Below are positions 1-6,946 of a DNA stretch of 7,246 nucleotides, one piece after another. Below the pieces are notes generated by a model. It was not told the DNA's origin and did not search any database. It saw only the letters and a program-made list of their open reading frames with translations. How positions within the stretch are numbered: position 1 is the first letter of the stretch; every line of letters starts with the position of its first letter. Location of the stretch: NCBI GenBank assembly GCA_021810815.1, contig JAJZHR010000116.1:1-7246 (forward strand), written 5' to 3'. The DNA comes from Acidobacteriota bacterium (GTDB lineage: Bacteria; Acidobacteriota; Terriglobia; Terriglobales; Acidobacteriaceae). A program made the position numbers and the translations under genes.

Positions 1-1
1 C

Positions 2-967
2 CTCGCCGCAAAGCACAACTTCGAAGCAGCGAAGTTTTCCGCCCAGGACGCTCGCGATCTGGTGGTGCTGACAGTGGGCAACGCCTACCTCACCGCAGTG
101 GCCGACGCATCGCGCATCGAGAGCGTAAAGGCGCAGCTTGCCACCTCCCAGGTCTCTCTGGACGAGGCGGTTGCCAGCCATGACGCTGGCGTCAGCCCCA
201 AGCTCGACCTGCTGCGCGCGCAGGTGGACAACCAGGCGCAGCAGCAGGAGTTGATCGTCGCCCAGAATCAGTTCGAGAAGGACAAGATCGCTCTCGCCCG
301 CGCCATCGGCCTGCCCATGCAGCAGGTTTTCACGCTCAGCGACAGCGCCCCCTACGCTCAGCTGGACACGGTCGATGTGGAAGCCGCCGTGCTGACCGCG
401 CAGCAGAACCGCAGCGACCTGAAAGCCCTTCAGGAGCAGGTGAAGGCCGCGGAGTTGCAGAACAAGGCGGCCACCGCCGAGCGTTTCCCCACCGTCACCT
501 TCAACGGCGACTACGGCGACATCGGCGTCAATCCCAGCACCTCGCATGGAACAGGATCGGCCACGGGAACCGTCGCAGCTCCTATCTTCGAGGAGGGCAA
601 GCTGCAGGGAGACAAGCGCGTCGCCGATGCCGCCCTCCAGCAGAAGCGCGCCCAGTTGAACGACATGCGGATGCAGATCAGCGCGGACGTGCGCGACAGC
701 GTTCTGGATATTCAGGCAGCGCAAAAGGTGGTCGAGGTCGCGCGCAGCAACGCCGACCTGGCCAATGAGGCGCTCAGCGACGCGCAGCAGAGGTTCAAAG
801 CCGGCGTGTCGGACAATCTGCCTGTTTCCCAGGCCCAGGCGCAGCTTGAACAGGCCAACAACCAATACATCGCCGCTCTTTACCAGCACAATGTAGCCAA
901 GCTCGCCCTGGCGCGGGCGCTGGGCGTGGCGCGAACGAATTACAAAGATTACGTGGGAGGAAAGTAA
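2..967 (+). CDS. TolC-family outer-membrane efflux protein, 5'-truncated by window edge
   Basis: This is the outer-membrane channel component of a tripartite efflux system, taking substrates from the periplasmic adaptor across the outer membrane. The frame is open from the first complete codon at 2, so the GTG at 62 is an internal Val and not a start. About 321 residues are visible; the signal peptide and the first helices lie outside the window. Seen directly: long Ala/Gln/Leu-rich amphipathic helices, with the two family repeat ends LALARAIGLP-like (about nt 287-316) and LALARALGVA (about nt 902-931), the usual ends of the two OEP repeats. Between them lies a beta-barrel-like stretch (FPTVTFNGDYG, then GTVAAPIFEEGKLQGDKR, about nt 485-620). 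The protein ends soon after the second repeat, as is normal. It sits one base before the emrA-like gene, so the two are surely one operon and probably one pump. The family call is strong; the substrate is unknown. Confidence 0.93.
   Translation, partial: LAAKHNFEAAKFSAQDARDLVVLTVGNAYLTAVADASRIESVKAQLATSQVSLDEAVASHDAGVSPKLDLLRAQVDNQAQQQELIVAQNQFEKDKIALARAIGLPMQQVFTLSDSAPYAQLDTVDVEAAVLTAQQNRSDLKALQEQVKAAELQNKAATAERFPTVTFNGDYGDIGVNPSTSHGTGSATGTVAAPIFEEGKLQGDKRVADAALQQKRAQLNDMRMQISADVRDSVLDIQAAQKVVEVARSNADLANEALSDAQQRFKAGVSDNLPVSQAQAQLEQANNQYIAALYQHNVAKLALARALGVARTNYKDYVGGK
956..961 (+). promoter_or_regulatory. Shine-Dalgarno sequence fixing a TTG start of the emrA-like gene
   Basis: GGAGGA lies inside the last codons of the TolC gene, 7 bases before the TTG at 969. 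No ATG or GTG in frame nearby gives a better-placed start, and the resulting protein has the expected short cytoplasmic tail before its membrane segment. The one-base gap between the TolC stop (965-967) and this TTG suggests translational coupling. Confidence 0.8.
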
Positions 968-968
968 A

Positions 969-2243
969 TTGGCTGACGAAAACACAGGCGCAGCGAAGAC
1001 CGGACCGGACGCAGCGGCCGCCTCCAGCGCCGGCACCACCATCGACACCAGCGTCGACACCAGCGTTCCAGAGGAGAAGTCCAACCGCCGTTACATCGTC
1101 ATCGGCGTTGTGCTTCTGCTGATACTGATCGCAGGCTTCTTTTACTGGCGCTCCACGTTCATCGTAGACACCGACGACGCCCAGGTCGACGGCAACCTGG
1201 ACCAGATCAGCGCGCGCATCGCCGGCAACATCACCAAGGTCTACATCCAGGACAACCAGAAGGTCTCTGCCGGCCAGTTGCTGGCAGAGATCGACCCTAC
1301 CGACTACCAGGTGGCCGTGGATCAGGATGAGGCCAACCTTGCCAGCGCCGAGGCCAATTACGAGGCCGCGAAGGTGAATGTTCCGATCACCAGCATCAAT
1401 GTCGGGAACTCGCTGCGGTCGGCTGGAGCAGACGTGCAAGGCACCACAGCGGCGATCTCCCTGGCCCAGCAGCAGAGCCAGGCAGCAGCCGCGCGCGTCG
1501 ACGAGGCTGCGGCAAACGCTGCCAAGGCGCAGCTCGACCTGGATCGCTACACGCCGCTGGTGCAGAAGGACGTCATCAGCAAGCAGCAGTATGACGCTGC
1601 CGTTGCTGCGGCAGCAGCCGCAAAGGCCAACCTGCTGGAGGCAAAGGCCAACCAGATCGGATCAGAGGATTCCGTGCGCCAGGCCAACCAGAGGCTCGCC
1701 CAGTCCCAGGCCATGCTGGCCACTGCGCGCACCGCTCCGCAGCAGGTGAAGGTGCAGCAGGCCAGGGCGGCGCAGGCCGCAGCTCAGGTGAAGCAGGCGC
1801 AGGCCACGCTGGAGCAGGCCCGGCTCAACCTCAGCTACACCAGGATCACAGCGCCGGAGGCCGGCATCGTCAACAAAAAGAACGTCCAGATCGGCAGCAA
1901 CGTCGGCATCGGACAGAACCTGATGACCCTCATTCCTCAGGATGACCTGTGGGTGACGGCCAACTTCAAGGAAACACAGTTGGCGAACATGCGCGTCGGC
2001 CAGTCGGTGGACATCAAGGTGGACGCCCTCGGCGGCAGGGTCTACCACGGCAAAGTAACGCAGGTAGGCGGTGCGACGGGTTCGCGCCTCAGCCTGTTCC
2101 CGCCCGAGAACGCCACCGGAAACTACGTGAAGGTCGTCCAGCGCATCCCGGTGCGCATCGACTTCACCAACCTGACGCAGGAGAATGGCGAGCACCTCTT
2201 GCGCCCCGGCTTCTCCGTCACGCCCGAGGTCCACGTCAAGTAA
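969..2243 (+). CDS. emrA: EmrA/HlyD-family membrane-fusion (periplasmic adaptor) protein of an MFS-type efflux pump
   Basis: This periplasmic adaptor links an inner-membrane transporter to the TolC channel. The 424-residue product has a hydrophilic cytoplasmic tail (1-40), one membrane anchor (about 42-60, RYIVIGVVLLLILIAGFFYW) and the first half of the lipoyl-like domain (about 69-110: DDAQVDGN, then ARIAGNITKVYI, DNQKVSAGQLL, EIDP). A long Ala/Gln-rich coiled-coil hairpin follows (about 112-290), then the second lipoyl half (LSYTRITAPEAGIV, about 288-301) and the beta-barrel domain with ANFKETQL (331-338). The EmrA signature ATGNYVKVVQRIPVRI is at 382-397. That last motif favours the EmrA branch over AcrA or HlyD. 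The length is slightly above E. coli EmrA (about 390), owing to the N-terminal tail and coiled coil. The tail carries a TSVD/TSV duplication. It is coupled to the upstream TolC gene. The expected EmrB-type pump gene is not next; a Dps gene is. Substrate unknown. Confidence 0.93.
   Translation: MADENTGAAKTGPDAAAASSAGTTIDTSVDTSVPEEKSNRRYIVIGVVLLLILIAGFFYWRSTFIVDTDDAQVDGNLDQISARIAGNITKVYIQDNQKVSAGQLLAEIDPTDYQVAVDQDEANLASAEANYEAAKVNVPITSINVGNSLRSAGADVQGTTAAISLAQQQSQAAAARVDEAAANAAKAQLDLDRYTPLVQKDVISKQQYDAAVAAAAAAKANLLEAKANQIGSEDSVRQANQRLAQSQAMLATARTAPQQVKVQQARAAQAAAQVKQAQATLEQARLNLSYTRITAPEAGIVNKKNVQIGSNVGIGQNLMTLIPQDDLWVTANFKETQLANMRVGQSVDIKVDALGGRVYHGKVTQVGGATGSRLSLFPPENATGNYVKVVQRIPVRIDFTNLTQENGEHLLRPGFSVTPEVHVK
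1043..1066 (+). repeat. Perfect 12-bp tandem duplication inside the emrA-like gene
   Basis: CGACACCAGCGT occurs twice in a row (1043-1054 and 1055-1066). The unit is a multiple of three, so it duplicates four residues in the cytoplasmic tail without breaking the frame. It looks like a replication-slippage product in an unstructured region. Confidence 0.85.
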
Positions 2244-2282
2244 CAACGGCTGGCATCTTGCACTCCAGACCTTTCTTCCGCA

Positions 2283-2297
2283 TCTCACAAAGTGAGA
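2283..2297 (+). repeat. Short perfect inverted repeat just before the dps ribosome-binding site
   Basis: TCTCAC-AAA-GTGAGA forms a perfect 6-bp stem around a 3-base loop, ending 5 bases before the AAGGAGGA at 2303-2310. It could be an operator for a small dimeric regulator or an mRNA hairpin in the leader. It has no T-run after it, so it is not a terminator. It does not resemble an AT-rich Fur or PerR box. Function unknown. Confidence 0.5.
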
Positions 2298-2302
2298 ACG
2301 GC

Positions 2303-2310
2303 AAGGAGGA
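2303..2310 (+). promoter_or_regulatory. Shine-Dalgarno sequence fixing the dps start at 2319
   Basis: AAGGAGGA lies upstream of the ATG at 2319, with 9 bases between GGAGG and the start codon. This rules out the in-frame GTG at 2292, which precedes this site, and makes the later ATG at 2349 less likely. Confidence 0.8.
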
Positions 2311-2318
2311 TTCGCGCA

Positions 2319-2921
2319 ATGACATCCAAACACAAGAACCTGCAGGTGATGAGCAATACCGGCTTCAGTGCGCCGAACTGGCACGCGAAGGCGGCTGAAA
2401 CCCAGAAGTTCGGCGAAGTGATTGCAGATCTGCCACTTGGCCTGAGCCAGAAAGTCCGCACCGAAGTCGTCGGCCAGTTGAACCTGATTCTCGCCGATGC
2501 GACAGCCTTGCGCGACCTCTACAAGAAGAGCCACTGGCAGGTGGCAGGGCCAACGTTCTACCAACTGCATCTGCTCTTCGACAAGCATTTCAGCGAACAG
2601 TTGGAGATTGTGGACACGATCGCCGAGCGCATCCAGACGCTGGGTGGCGTCAGCCTCGCGATGGGCGCAGACGTGGCGGAGTACACCCGCCTGCAACGTC
2701 CTCCAAAGGGACGGGAAGAGGCTCCGGTGCAGATCACCCGCCTCCTGGAGGGGCACCAGATCATCATCGAGGCCAGCCGCAAACTGGCGAAAAAAGCCGC
2801 CGAACTTGGCGATGACGGCACCAATGACATGCTGGTCAGCGACGTGCTCCGCCCCAACGAACTGCAGGTATGGTTCCTCAGCGAACACCTGGTCGCCATG
2901 CCCCTCACCTTTCCCCAGTGA
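2319..2921 (+). CDS. dps: Dps-type DNA-protection / mini-ferritin protein
   Basis: Dps proteins form 12-subunit shells in the cytoplasm that oxidise Fe(II) with hydrogen peroxide, store the iron, and in some species bind DNA. The 200-residue product has the full inter-subunit ferroxidase set at family spacing: His72 (in KKSHW), His84 and Asp88 (in QLHLLFD), Asp99 and Glu103 (in VDTIAER), followed by the LGG turn at 108-110. The C-terminal helix ends with ELQVWFLSEHL (181-191), as is usual in this group. At 200 residues it is longer than E. coli Dps (167); the extra length is in a 35-40 residue N-terminal tail and in the region around 120-140. Lys4, His5 and Lys6 in the tail might contact DNA, but this is inference. 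The ATG at 2319 is chosen for its Shine-Dalgarno sequence. The gene follows the efflux genes on the same strand and is followed by a terminator. I found no convincing promoter of its own in the 75-base gap. Confidence 0.93.
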   Translation: MTSKHKNLQVMSNTGFSAPNWHAKAAETQKFGEVIADLPLGLSQKVRTEVVGQLNLILADATALRDLYKKSHWQVAGPTFYQLHLLFDKHFSEQLEIVDTIAERIQTLGGVSLAMGADVAEYTRLQRPPKGREEAPVQITRLLEGHQIIIEASRKLAKKAAELGDDGTNDMLVSDVLRPNELQVWFLSEHLVAMPLTFPQ

Positions 2922-2963
2922 CACAGCCTCGCCCCCCTGAAACAGCCCGATCCTGACCGCCCT

Positions 2964-3004
2964 CAAAGGCCAATCCCGCCGCGGATTGGCCTTTGCTTCG
3001 TTTT
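2964..3004 (+). terminator. Intrinsic terminator after dps
   Basis: A perfect 13-bp stem, CAAAGGCCAATCC (2964-2976) pairing with GGATTGGCCTTTG (2983-2995), has a 6-base loop CGCCGC and is followed by a T-rich tail (CTTCGTTTT). It starts about 40 bases after the dps stop and marks the end of the TolC-emrA-dps block. Confidence 0.9.
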
Positions 3005-3104
3005 GGCCGCCACCGCCTCGGTTAGCGCATCTTCTTCCCTGCGGAATTCATCTATAGTTGTGCAGCCACTTCTCTCAGTCCCTGCCGCGGAGCCGCCTTT
3101 CCCC

Positions 3105-4082
3105 ATGCCAATCGCGACCCACTTCTTCATCGCATACGCCTATCCGATCCTGTTCGGATGGGTGGTGATGGAGCAGCTCGGCGTGCCGGTTCCCAGCATT
3201 CCTCTGCTGCTGATGGCAGGAACCCTGAGCGCGACGCACCGCCTTCATGCCGAGGCTGCGCTCCTCGTCGTCGTCGCAGCATGCGCCCTCGGCGACTCGA
3301 TCTGGTGGATGCTCGGCCGCAGGTTTGGCGGAAGAGTGCTGCAACTCCTCTGCCGCTTCTCAATGGAAGCCAACACCTGCGTCTCCAAAACAGAGAATTA
3401 TTTCGGCCGGCACGGCGCAAGCACCCTCCTCTTCGCCAAGTTCGTCCCCGGCCTCAGCACCGTGGCCCCTCCCATCGCAGGGCAAACCGGAATGGGATAT
3501 CTCAGATTCCTCGGCTACGACATGGCCGGCTCCTTCGTCTGGGCCGGAACCTACCTCTACGCTGGCCGCTTCTTCGGAGATGCGATCAAGCGCGACCCCA
3601 CCCTGCTCCACCTGATGAACCACTCCGCCATGGGGCTCGTGGCACTCATCATTCTCGCCTTCCCCATCTATCGCTGGATCAAGCAGCGCCGCTTCCTCGC
3701 CAACGTCCGCAAGCTGCGCCTCGACGCCCACGAGCTGAAAAAGATGATCGACGAATCCAGCCAGGGAGGCAGCCATCCTCCCTACATCGTCGACCTGCGC
3801 CACCCGCTGGACTATATGCCCGACCCGCGCGTCCTGCCGGGAGCGGTGCGCATGGGCCCATCGGAGCTGGCACGGCACGCCAGCAGAATTCCGCTCGACC
3901 GCGATGTCATTCTCTACTGCACCTGCCCCAGCGAGGAGACCAGCGCCAAGGTCGCCCTCAGCCTGCACAAACTCGGCATCTACCGCGTCCGCCCGTTGCG
4001 CGGCGGCTTCGACGGGTGGAAGAACGCCGGCTATCCCCTGGAGGACTACGTCGATGCGAACACCACCGGCGACTCCAGGTGA
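3105..4082 (+). CDS. DedA-family membrane protein fused to a C-terminal rhodanese domain
   Basis: The 325-residue product has two domains. Residues 1 to about 195 are a DedA/SNARE-associated membrane domain: hydrophobic segments at about 5-24, 30-44, 50-70, 104-122, 138-158 and 175-190, with the family features Glu23 plus Pro28/Pro30 (MEQLGVPVPS), LGDSIWWMLGRRFG (62-75) and FAKFVPGLSTVAPPIAG (110-126). DedA proteins act as lipid-carrier or lipid flippases/scramblases or in proton-dependent homeostasis; the substrate here is unknown. Residues about 205-315 are a cytoplasmic-type rhodanese domain: YIVDLRHPLDY (227-237), LPGAVRM (244-250), VILYCTCPSEET (268-279) with the probable sulfur-carrying Cys272, and PLRGGFDGWKNAGYP (297-311). 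Such fusions are a known architecture. The ATG at 3105 is chosen because it gives a normal DedA N-terminus; GGAG at 3089-3092 is a weak, rather distant ribosome site. An upstream TTG at 3003 would add 34 residues but overlaps the preceding terminator. It appears to be a single-gene unit. Confidence 0.9.
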   Translation: MPIATHFFIAYAYPILFGWVVMEQLGVPVPSIPLLLMAGTLSATHRLHAEAALLVVVAACALGDSIWWMLGRRFGGRVLQLLCRFSMEANTCVSKTENYFGRHGASTLLFAKFVPGLSTVAPPIAGQTGMGYLRFLGYDMAGSFVWAGTYLYAGRFFGDAIKRDPTLLHLMNHSAMGLVALIILAFPIYRWIKQRRFLANVRKLRLDAHELKKMIDESSQGGSHPPYIVDLRHPLDYMPDPRVLPGAVRMGPSELARHASRIPLDRDVILYCTCPSEETSAKVALSLHKLGIYRVRPLRGGFDGWKNAGYPLEDYVDANTTGDSR

Positions 4083-4131
4083 CGGCCTTCTCAGTGCTCT
4101 TCCGCAGCAAACAATGAATGCCTCTGTTGGC

Positions 4132-4174
4132 TACGAAAATTGAAAGGGGACGGACCGAAGCCCATCCCCTTCAA
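4132..4174 (-). terminator. Intrinsic terminator for aceE in the convergent gap
   Basis: Arms 4140-4150 (TTGAAAGGGGA) and 4165-4174 (TCCCCTTCAA) pair along 10 bp with one bulged A (4145). Read on the minus strand, the stem is followed by ATTTTCG, a short U-run, about 22 bases past the aceE stop. On the plus strand the stem is followed by A's, so it would be a poor terminator for the DedA gene. Confidence 0.7.
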
Positions 4175-4196
4175 AAAGTTCAGCAAGGCCGCCCTG

Positions 4197-6884
4197 TCAG
4201 GCGTGTGCCGGGTCGGGAGCTTCCGTATCCACTCCCAGGTCGGCGAACGCCTGCTGCGCCTTCTTCGCGTCGAACTGTCCGTCGCGCGCCAGCCTGGACA
4301 GCGTGGCCGACACAATCGACTCCGCATTCACCTCGAAGTGGCGCCGCAGGTGCTCGCGATTGTCTGAGCGCCCAAAGCCGTCTGTGCCCAGCGAAACCAG
4401 TCGCTTGCCCAGCCACGGAGCAAGCTGGTCGGACATCGTCTTCATGTAGTCGCTCGCAGCGATAATGGGCCCTTTGGCGTCGCCAAGCGCGGTCATGAGG
4501 AACGGCTGCTTCTCCGGCTCGCTCGGGTGCAGGCGGTTCCAGCGCTCGATGGCCAGCGCGTCGCGGCGAAGCTCATTGTAGCTGGTGACGCTCCACACAT
4601 CCGCGCGAACGCCATACTGCTCCGCAAGAATCCCCTGCGCTCGAACCACTTCGTTCAAGATCGGGCCGCTGCCGAACAACTGCGCCACAGGAGCGTTCTT
4701 CGCGGCTTTGCCCTCGGCCGGCTTGAACTTGTAGATGCCGCGCAGAATGCCTTCCTGCGCTCCCTCCGGCATGGCCGGCATGGCGTAGTCCTCGTTGTAC
4801 ATGGTGATGTAGTAGAAGATCGGCTCACTCTGCTGGTACATGCGCCGAATGCCCTCCTGCACGATCACCGCCAGCTCGTATACGAACGCGGGATCGTAGC
4901 TCAGGCAGGTGGGAACCGTGCTTGCGAGCAGGTGGCTGTGGCCGTCCTGGTGCTGCAGACCTTCGCCCAGCAGCGTCGTCCGGCCAGCGGTTCCCGCCAT
5001 CAGAAAGCCCTTGCCGCGCGAGTCCGCGAACGCCCAGATCATGTCCCCGGTGCGCTGGAAGCCAAACATCGAGTAGTACATGTAGAAGGGGATGCTGGGA
5101 ATGTTGTAGTTCGAATATCCCGATCCGGCGGCGGCGAACGAAGCCATCGCGCCAGCCTCGGTGATGCCCTCCTCCAGAATCTGCCCGTCCTTCTCCTCGC
5201 GGTAATAGAGCAGCATATCCGCGTCATGCGGCTGGTACTTCTGGCCCTCCGGAGCGTAGATGCCCACCTGCCGAATAGCCGACTCCAGCCCAAAGGTGCG
5301 TCCCTCGTCCGGGACAATCGGCACCACAAACCTGCCGAAGTCGGCGTCCTTCATCAGATGCCGCAGGATCGACACAAAACCCATCGTGGTTGAAACCGCG
5401 CGGCCCTTGCTGCCTGCCGTCCACTCGCCATAGTAGCCAATATCCGGCGCCTTGAAGCCCAGATCCACCGGGTTCCGGCTGGGCATGTGTCCGCCAAGCT
5501 CGGCGCGGCGCCGCTGCATGTAAACGATCTCGGGAGCGTCCTGCTCCGGCCTCCAGGGCTTGCCCTGCCTGGCCTGCTCCTCCGGGATCGGAATGTCGAA
5601 GCGCTTGACGAACGACGCCAGCCCCTCGTCCGTGAGCTTCTTTTCCGAGTGGGTCGCATTGCGCGACTGCGCCGATCCCATGCCATAGCCCTTCACCGTC
5701 ATGGCAAGAATCACCGTGGGGCTGCCGGTGTGCTCAATCGCCTGCTTGTACGCGTTGTAGATCTTCACCGGGTCGTGTCCGCCGCGGTGCAGCCGGGCGA
5801 GCTGGTCGTCGGTCATGTCCTTCACCAGCTCCAGCAGCTCCGGATACTTCCCAAAGAACTGCTTGCGCAGGAAGGCCCCGCCCTTTGCCTTGAAGGTCTG
5901 GAAGTCGCCATCGACGCACTCCTCCATCCGCTTCAGCAGCAGTCCGGACTTGTCGCGCGCGAAGAGCTGATCCCAGTCCGAGCTCCAGATCACCTTGATG
6001 ACGTTCCATCCAGCGCCCCGGAAGCCGCCCTCCAGCTCGTCGATGATGCGCTTGTTGCCGCGCACCGGGCCGTCCAGCCGCTGCAGGTTGCAGTTGATGA
6101 CAAAGATGAGATTGTCCAGCTTCTCCCGCGTGGCGAGACCGATGGCTCCCAGCGTCTCCACCTCGTCCGTCTCGCCGTCGCCGACGAACGCCCACACCTT
6201 GCGCGGCGTCTTCTCGATCAGATTGCGCGCCTCCAGATAGCGCATGAAGCGCGCCTGATAGATCGCGTTCAGCGGGCCGATGCCCATCGAAACCGTCGGA
6301 AAACGCCAGAAGTCCGGCATCAGCCACGGGTGGGGATAGGAAGAGAGGCCGGGCTTGTCGCGCAGCTCGTGGCGGAAGTTGGCAAGGTGGCTGTCGTCCA
6401 GGCGGCCTTCAAGATAGGCGCGCGCATAAATTCCGGGCGACGCATGGCCCTGGAAATAAACGAAATCGCCGGGCTGGTCGCCATATTGAGCATGGAAAAA
6501 GTGGTTCATGCCCACCTCCACCAGCGTCGCCAGCGACGAATACGTAGAGATGTGGCCGCCGATGCCAGCGTCCTTCTTGTTCTGGCCGTGAACCATCGCC
6601 ATCGCGTTCCAGCGGATCAGCGCCTCCACGCGGCTCTCCAGGTTGCGGTCGCCAGGATACGGAGCCTCGGCCGAGGTCGGGATGGTGTTGCAAAAACGCG
6701 TGATCAGGCTTCCCGGAGCGGCGGCGACGCCCACCTCATGGGCACGCTGGCCCAGCGCGGCGAGCAGGTCAGAGCCCTGCGCTGCGTCTTCGGCGACTAC
6801 GTCATTGAATGCCTCAAGCCATTCCTGCACTTCGGCTGCAAAATCGGGGGACGCTGGATTCGTAGTGGCAAAATTCGTGGTCAT
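4197..6884 (-). CDS. aceE: Pyruvate dehydrogenase E1 component, homodimeric AceE type
   Basis: This is the thiamine-diphosphate enzyme that decarboxylates pyruvate and passes the acetyl group to the lipoyl arm of E2, linking glycolysis to acetyl-CoA in the cytoplasm. The 895-residue product is full length (E. coli AceE has 887) and collinear with E. coli AceE throughout. Seen: GGHIST (109-114, His111) and FQGHASPG (144-151, His147) in the active site; the diphosphate/Mg motif GDGETDE (235-241) through NCNLQRLDGPV (264-274); RGGHDP (367-372); the mobile loop with His412 (in NATHSEKK), equivalent to E. coli His407; QILEEGITE (568-576), holding the glutamate that activates the cofactor; HQDGHSH (645-651); and LGTDGFGRSDNRE (832-844) in the C-terminal domain. 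No key residue is missing. The ATG at 6884 matches the family N-terminus; its ribosome site is weak (AGGA 13 bases upstream). It converges with the DedA gene and ends in its own terminator, so no aceF or lpd follows it. Genes upstream of it are outside the window. Confidence 0.97.
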   Translation of the reverse strand: MTTNFATTNPASPDFAAEVQEWLEAFNDVVAEDAAQGSDLLAALGQRAHEVGVAAAPGSLITRFCNTIPTSAEAPYPGDRNLESRVEALIRWNAMAMVHGQNKKDAGIGGHISTYSSLATLVEVGMNHFFHAQYGDQPGDFVYFQGHASPGIYARAYLEGRLDDSHLANFRHELRDKPGLSSYPHPWLMPDFWRFPTVSMGIGPLNAIYQARFMRYLEARNLIEKTPRKVWAFVGDGETDEVETLGAIGLATREKLDNLIFVINCNLQRLDGPVRGNKRIIDELEGGFRGAGWNVIKVIWSSDWDQLFARDKSGLLLKRMEECVDGDFQTFKAKGGAFLRKQFFGKYPELLELVKDMTDDQLARLHRGGHDPVKIYNAYKQAIEHTGSPTVILAMTVKGYGMGSAQSRNATHSEKKLTDEGLASFVKRFDIPIPEEQARQGKPWRPEQDAPEIVYMQRRRAELGGHMPSRNPVDLGFKAPDIGYYGEWTAGSKGRAVSTTMGFVSILRHLMKDADFGRFVVPIVPDEGRTFGLESAIRQVGIYAPEGQKYQPHDADMLLYYREEKDGQILEEGITEAGAMASFAAAGSGYSNYNIPSIPFYMYYSMFGFQRTGDMIWAFADSRGKGFLMAGTAGRTTLLGEGLQHQDGHSHLLASTVPTCLSYDPAFVYELAVIVQEGIRRMYQQSEPIFYYITMYNEDYAMPAMPEGAQEGILRGIYKFKPAEGKAAKNAPVAQLFGSGPILNEVVRAQGILAEQYGVRADVWSVTSYNELRRDALAIERWNRLHPSEPEKQPFLMTALGDAKGPIIAASDYMKTMSDQLAPWLGKRLVSLGTDGFGRSDNREHLRRHFEVNAESIVSATLSRLARDGQFDAKKAQQAFADLGVDTEAPDPAHA

Positions 6885-6946
6885 TAGACTCGCTTTTTCC
6901 TGGCGGAATTGGATTGTTTCTTCTGGAACCCTGGGGAGAAAAATCC

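Noticed and set aside
2258..2286. TTGCAC as a -35 box for a separate dps promoter
   Set aside because: The hexamer at the right spacing (CATCTC, 2281-2286) matches the -10 consensus in only two positions.
2292..2318. GTG at 2292 as the dps start
   Set aside because: It precedes the strong Shine-Dalgarno sequence at 2303-2310 and lies inside the inverted repeat; the ATG at 2319 is correctly spaced.
1662..2966. A 434-codon open frame on the minus strand across emrA and dps
   Set aside because: It spans two clear genes and their gap on the other strand, and its product has no recognisable motif.
3053..3058. TATAGT as a -10 box for the DedA-rhodanese gene
   Set aside because: It is well placed relative to the ATG at 3105, but I found no acceptable -35 hexamer 16-18 bases upstream, so it is not listed as a promoter.
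3003..3104. TTG at 3003 as the start of the DedA-rhodanese gene
   Set aside because: It overlaps the T-tail of the dps terminator, has no ribosome-binding site, and adds 34 residues without similarity to a DedA N-terminus.
5487..6887. A 466-codon open frame on the plus strand opposite aceE, and another at 4527-5393
   Set aside because: Both lie opposite a full-length, strongly conserved aceE. Their products are rich in Arg, His, Val and Leu without domain signatures, as expected for the antisense frame of a GC-rich gene.
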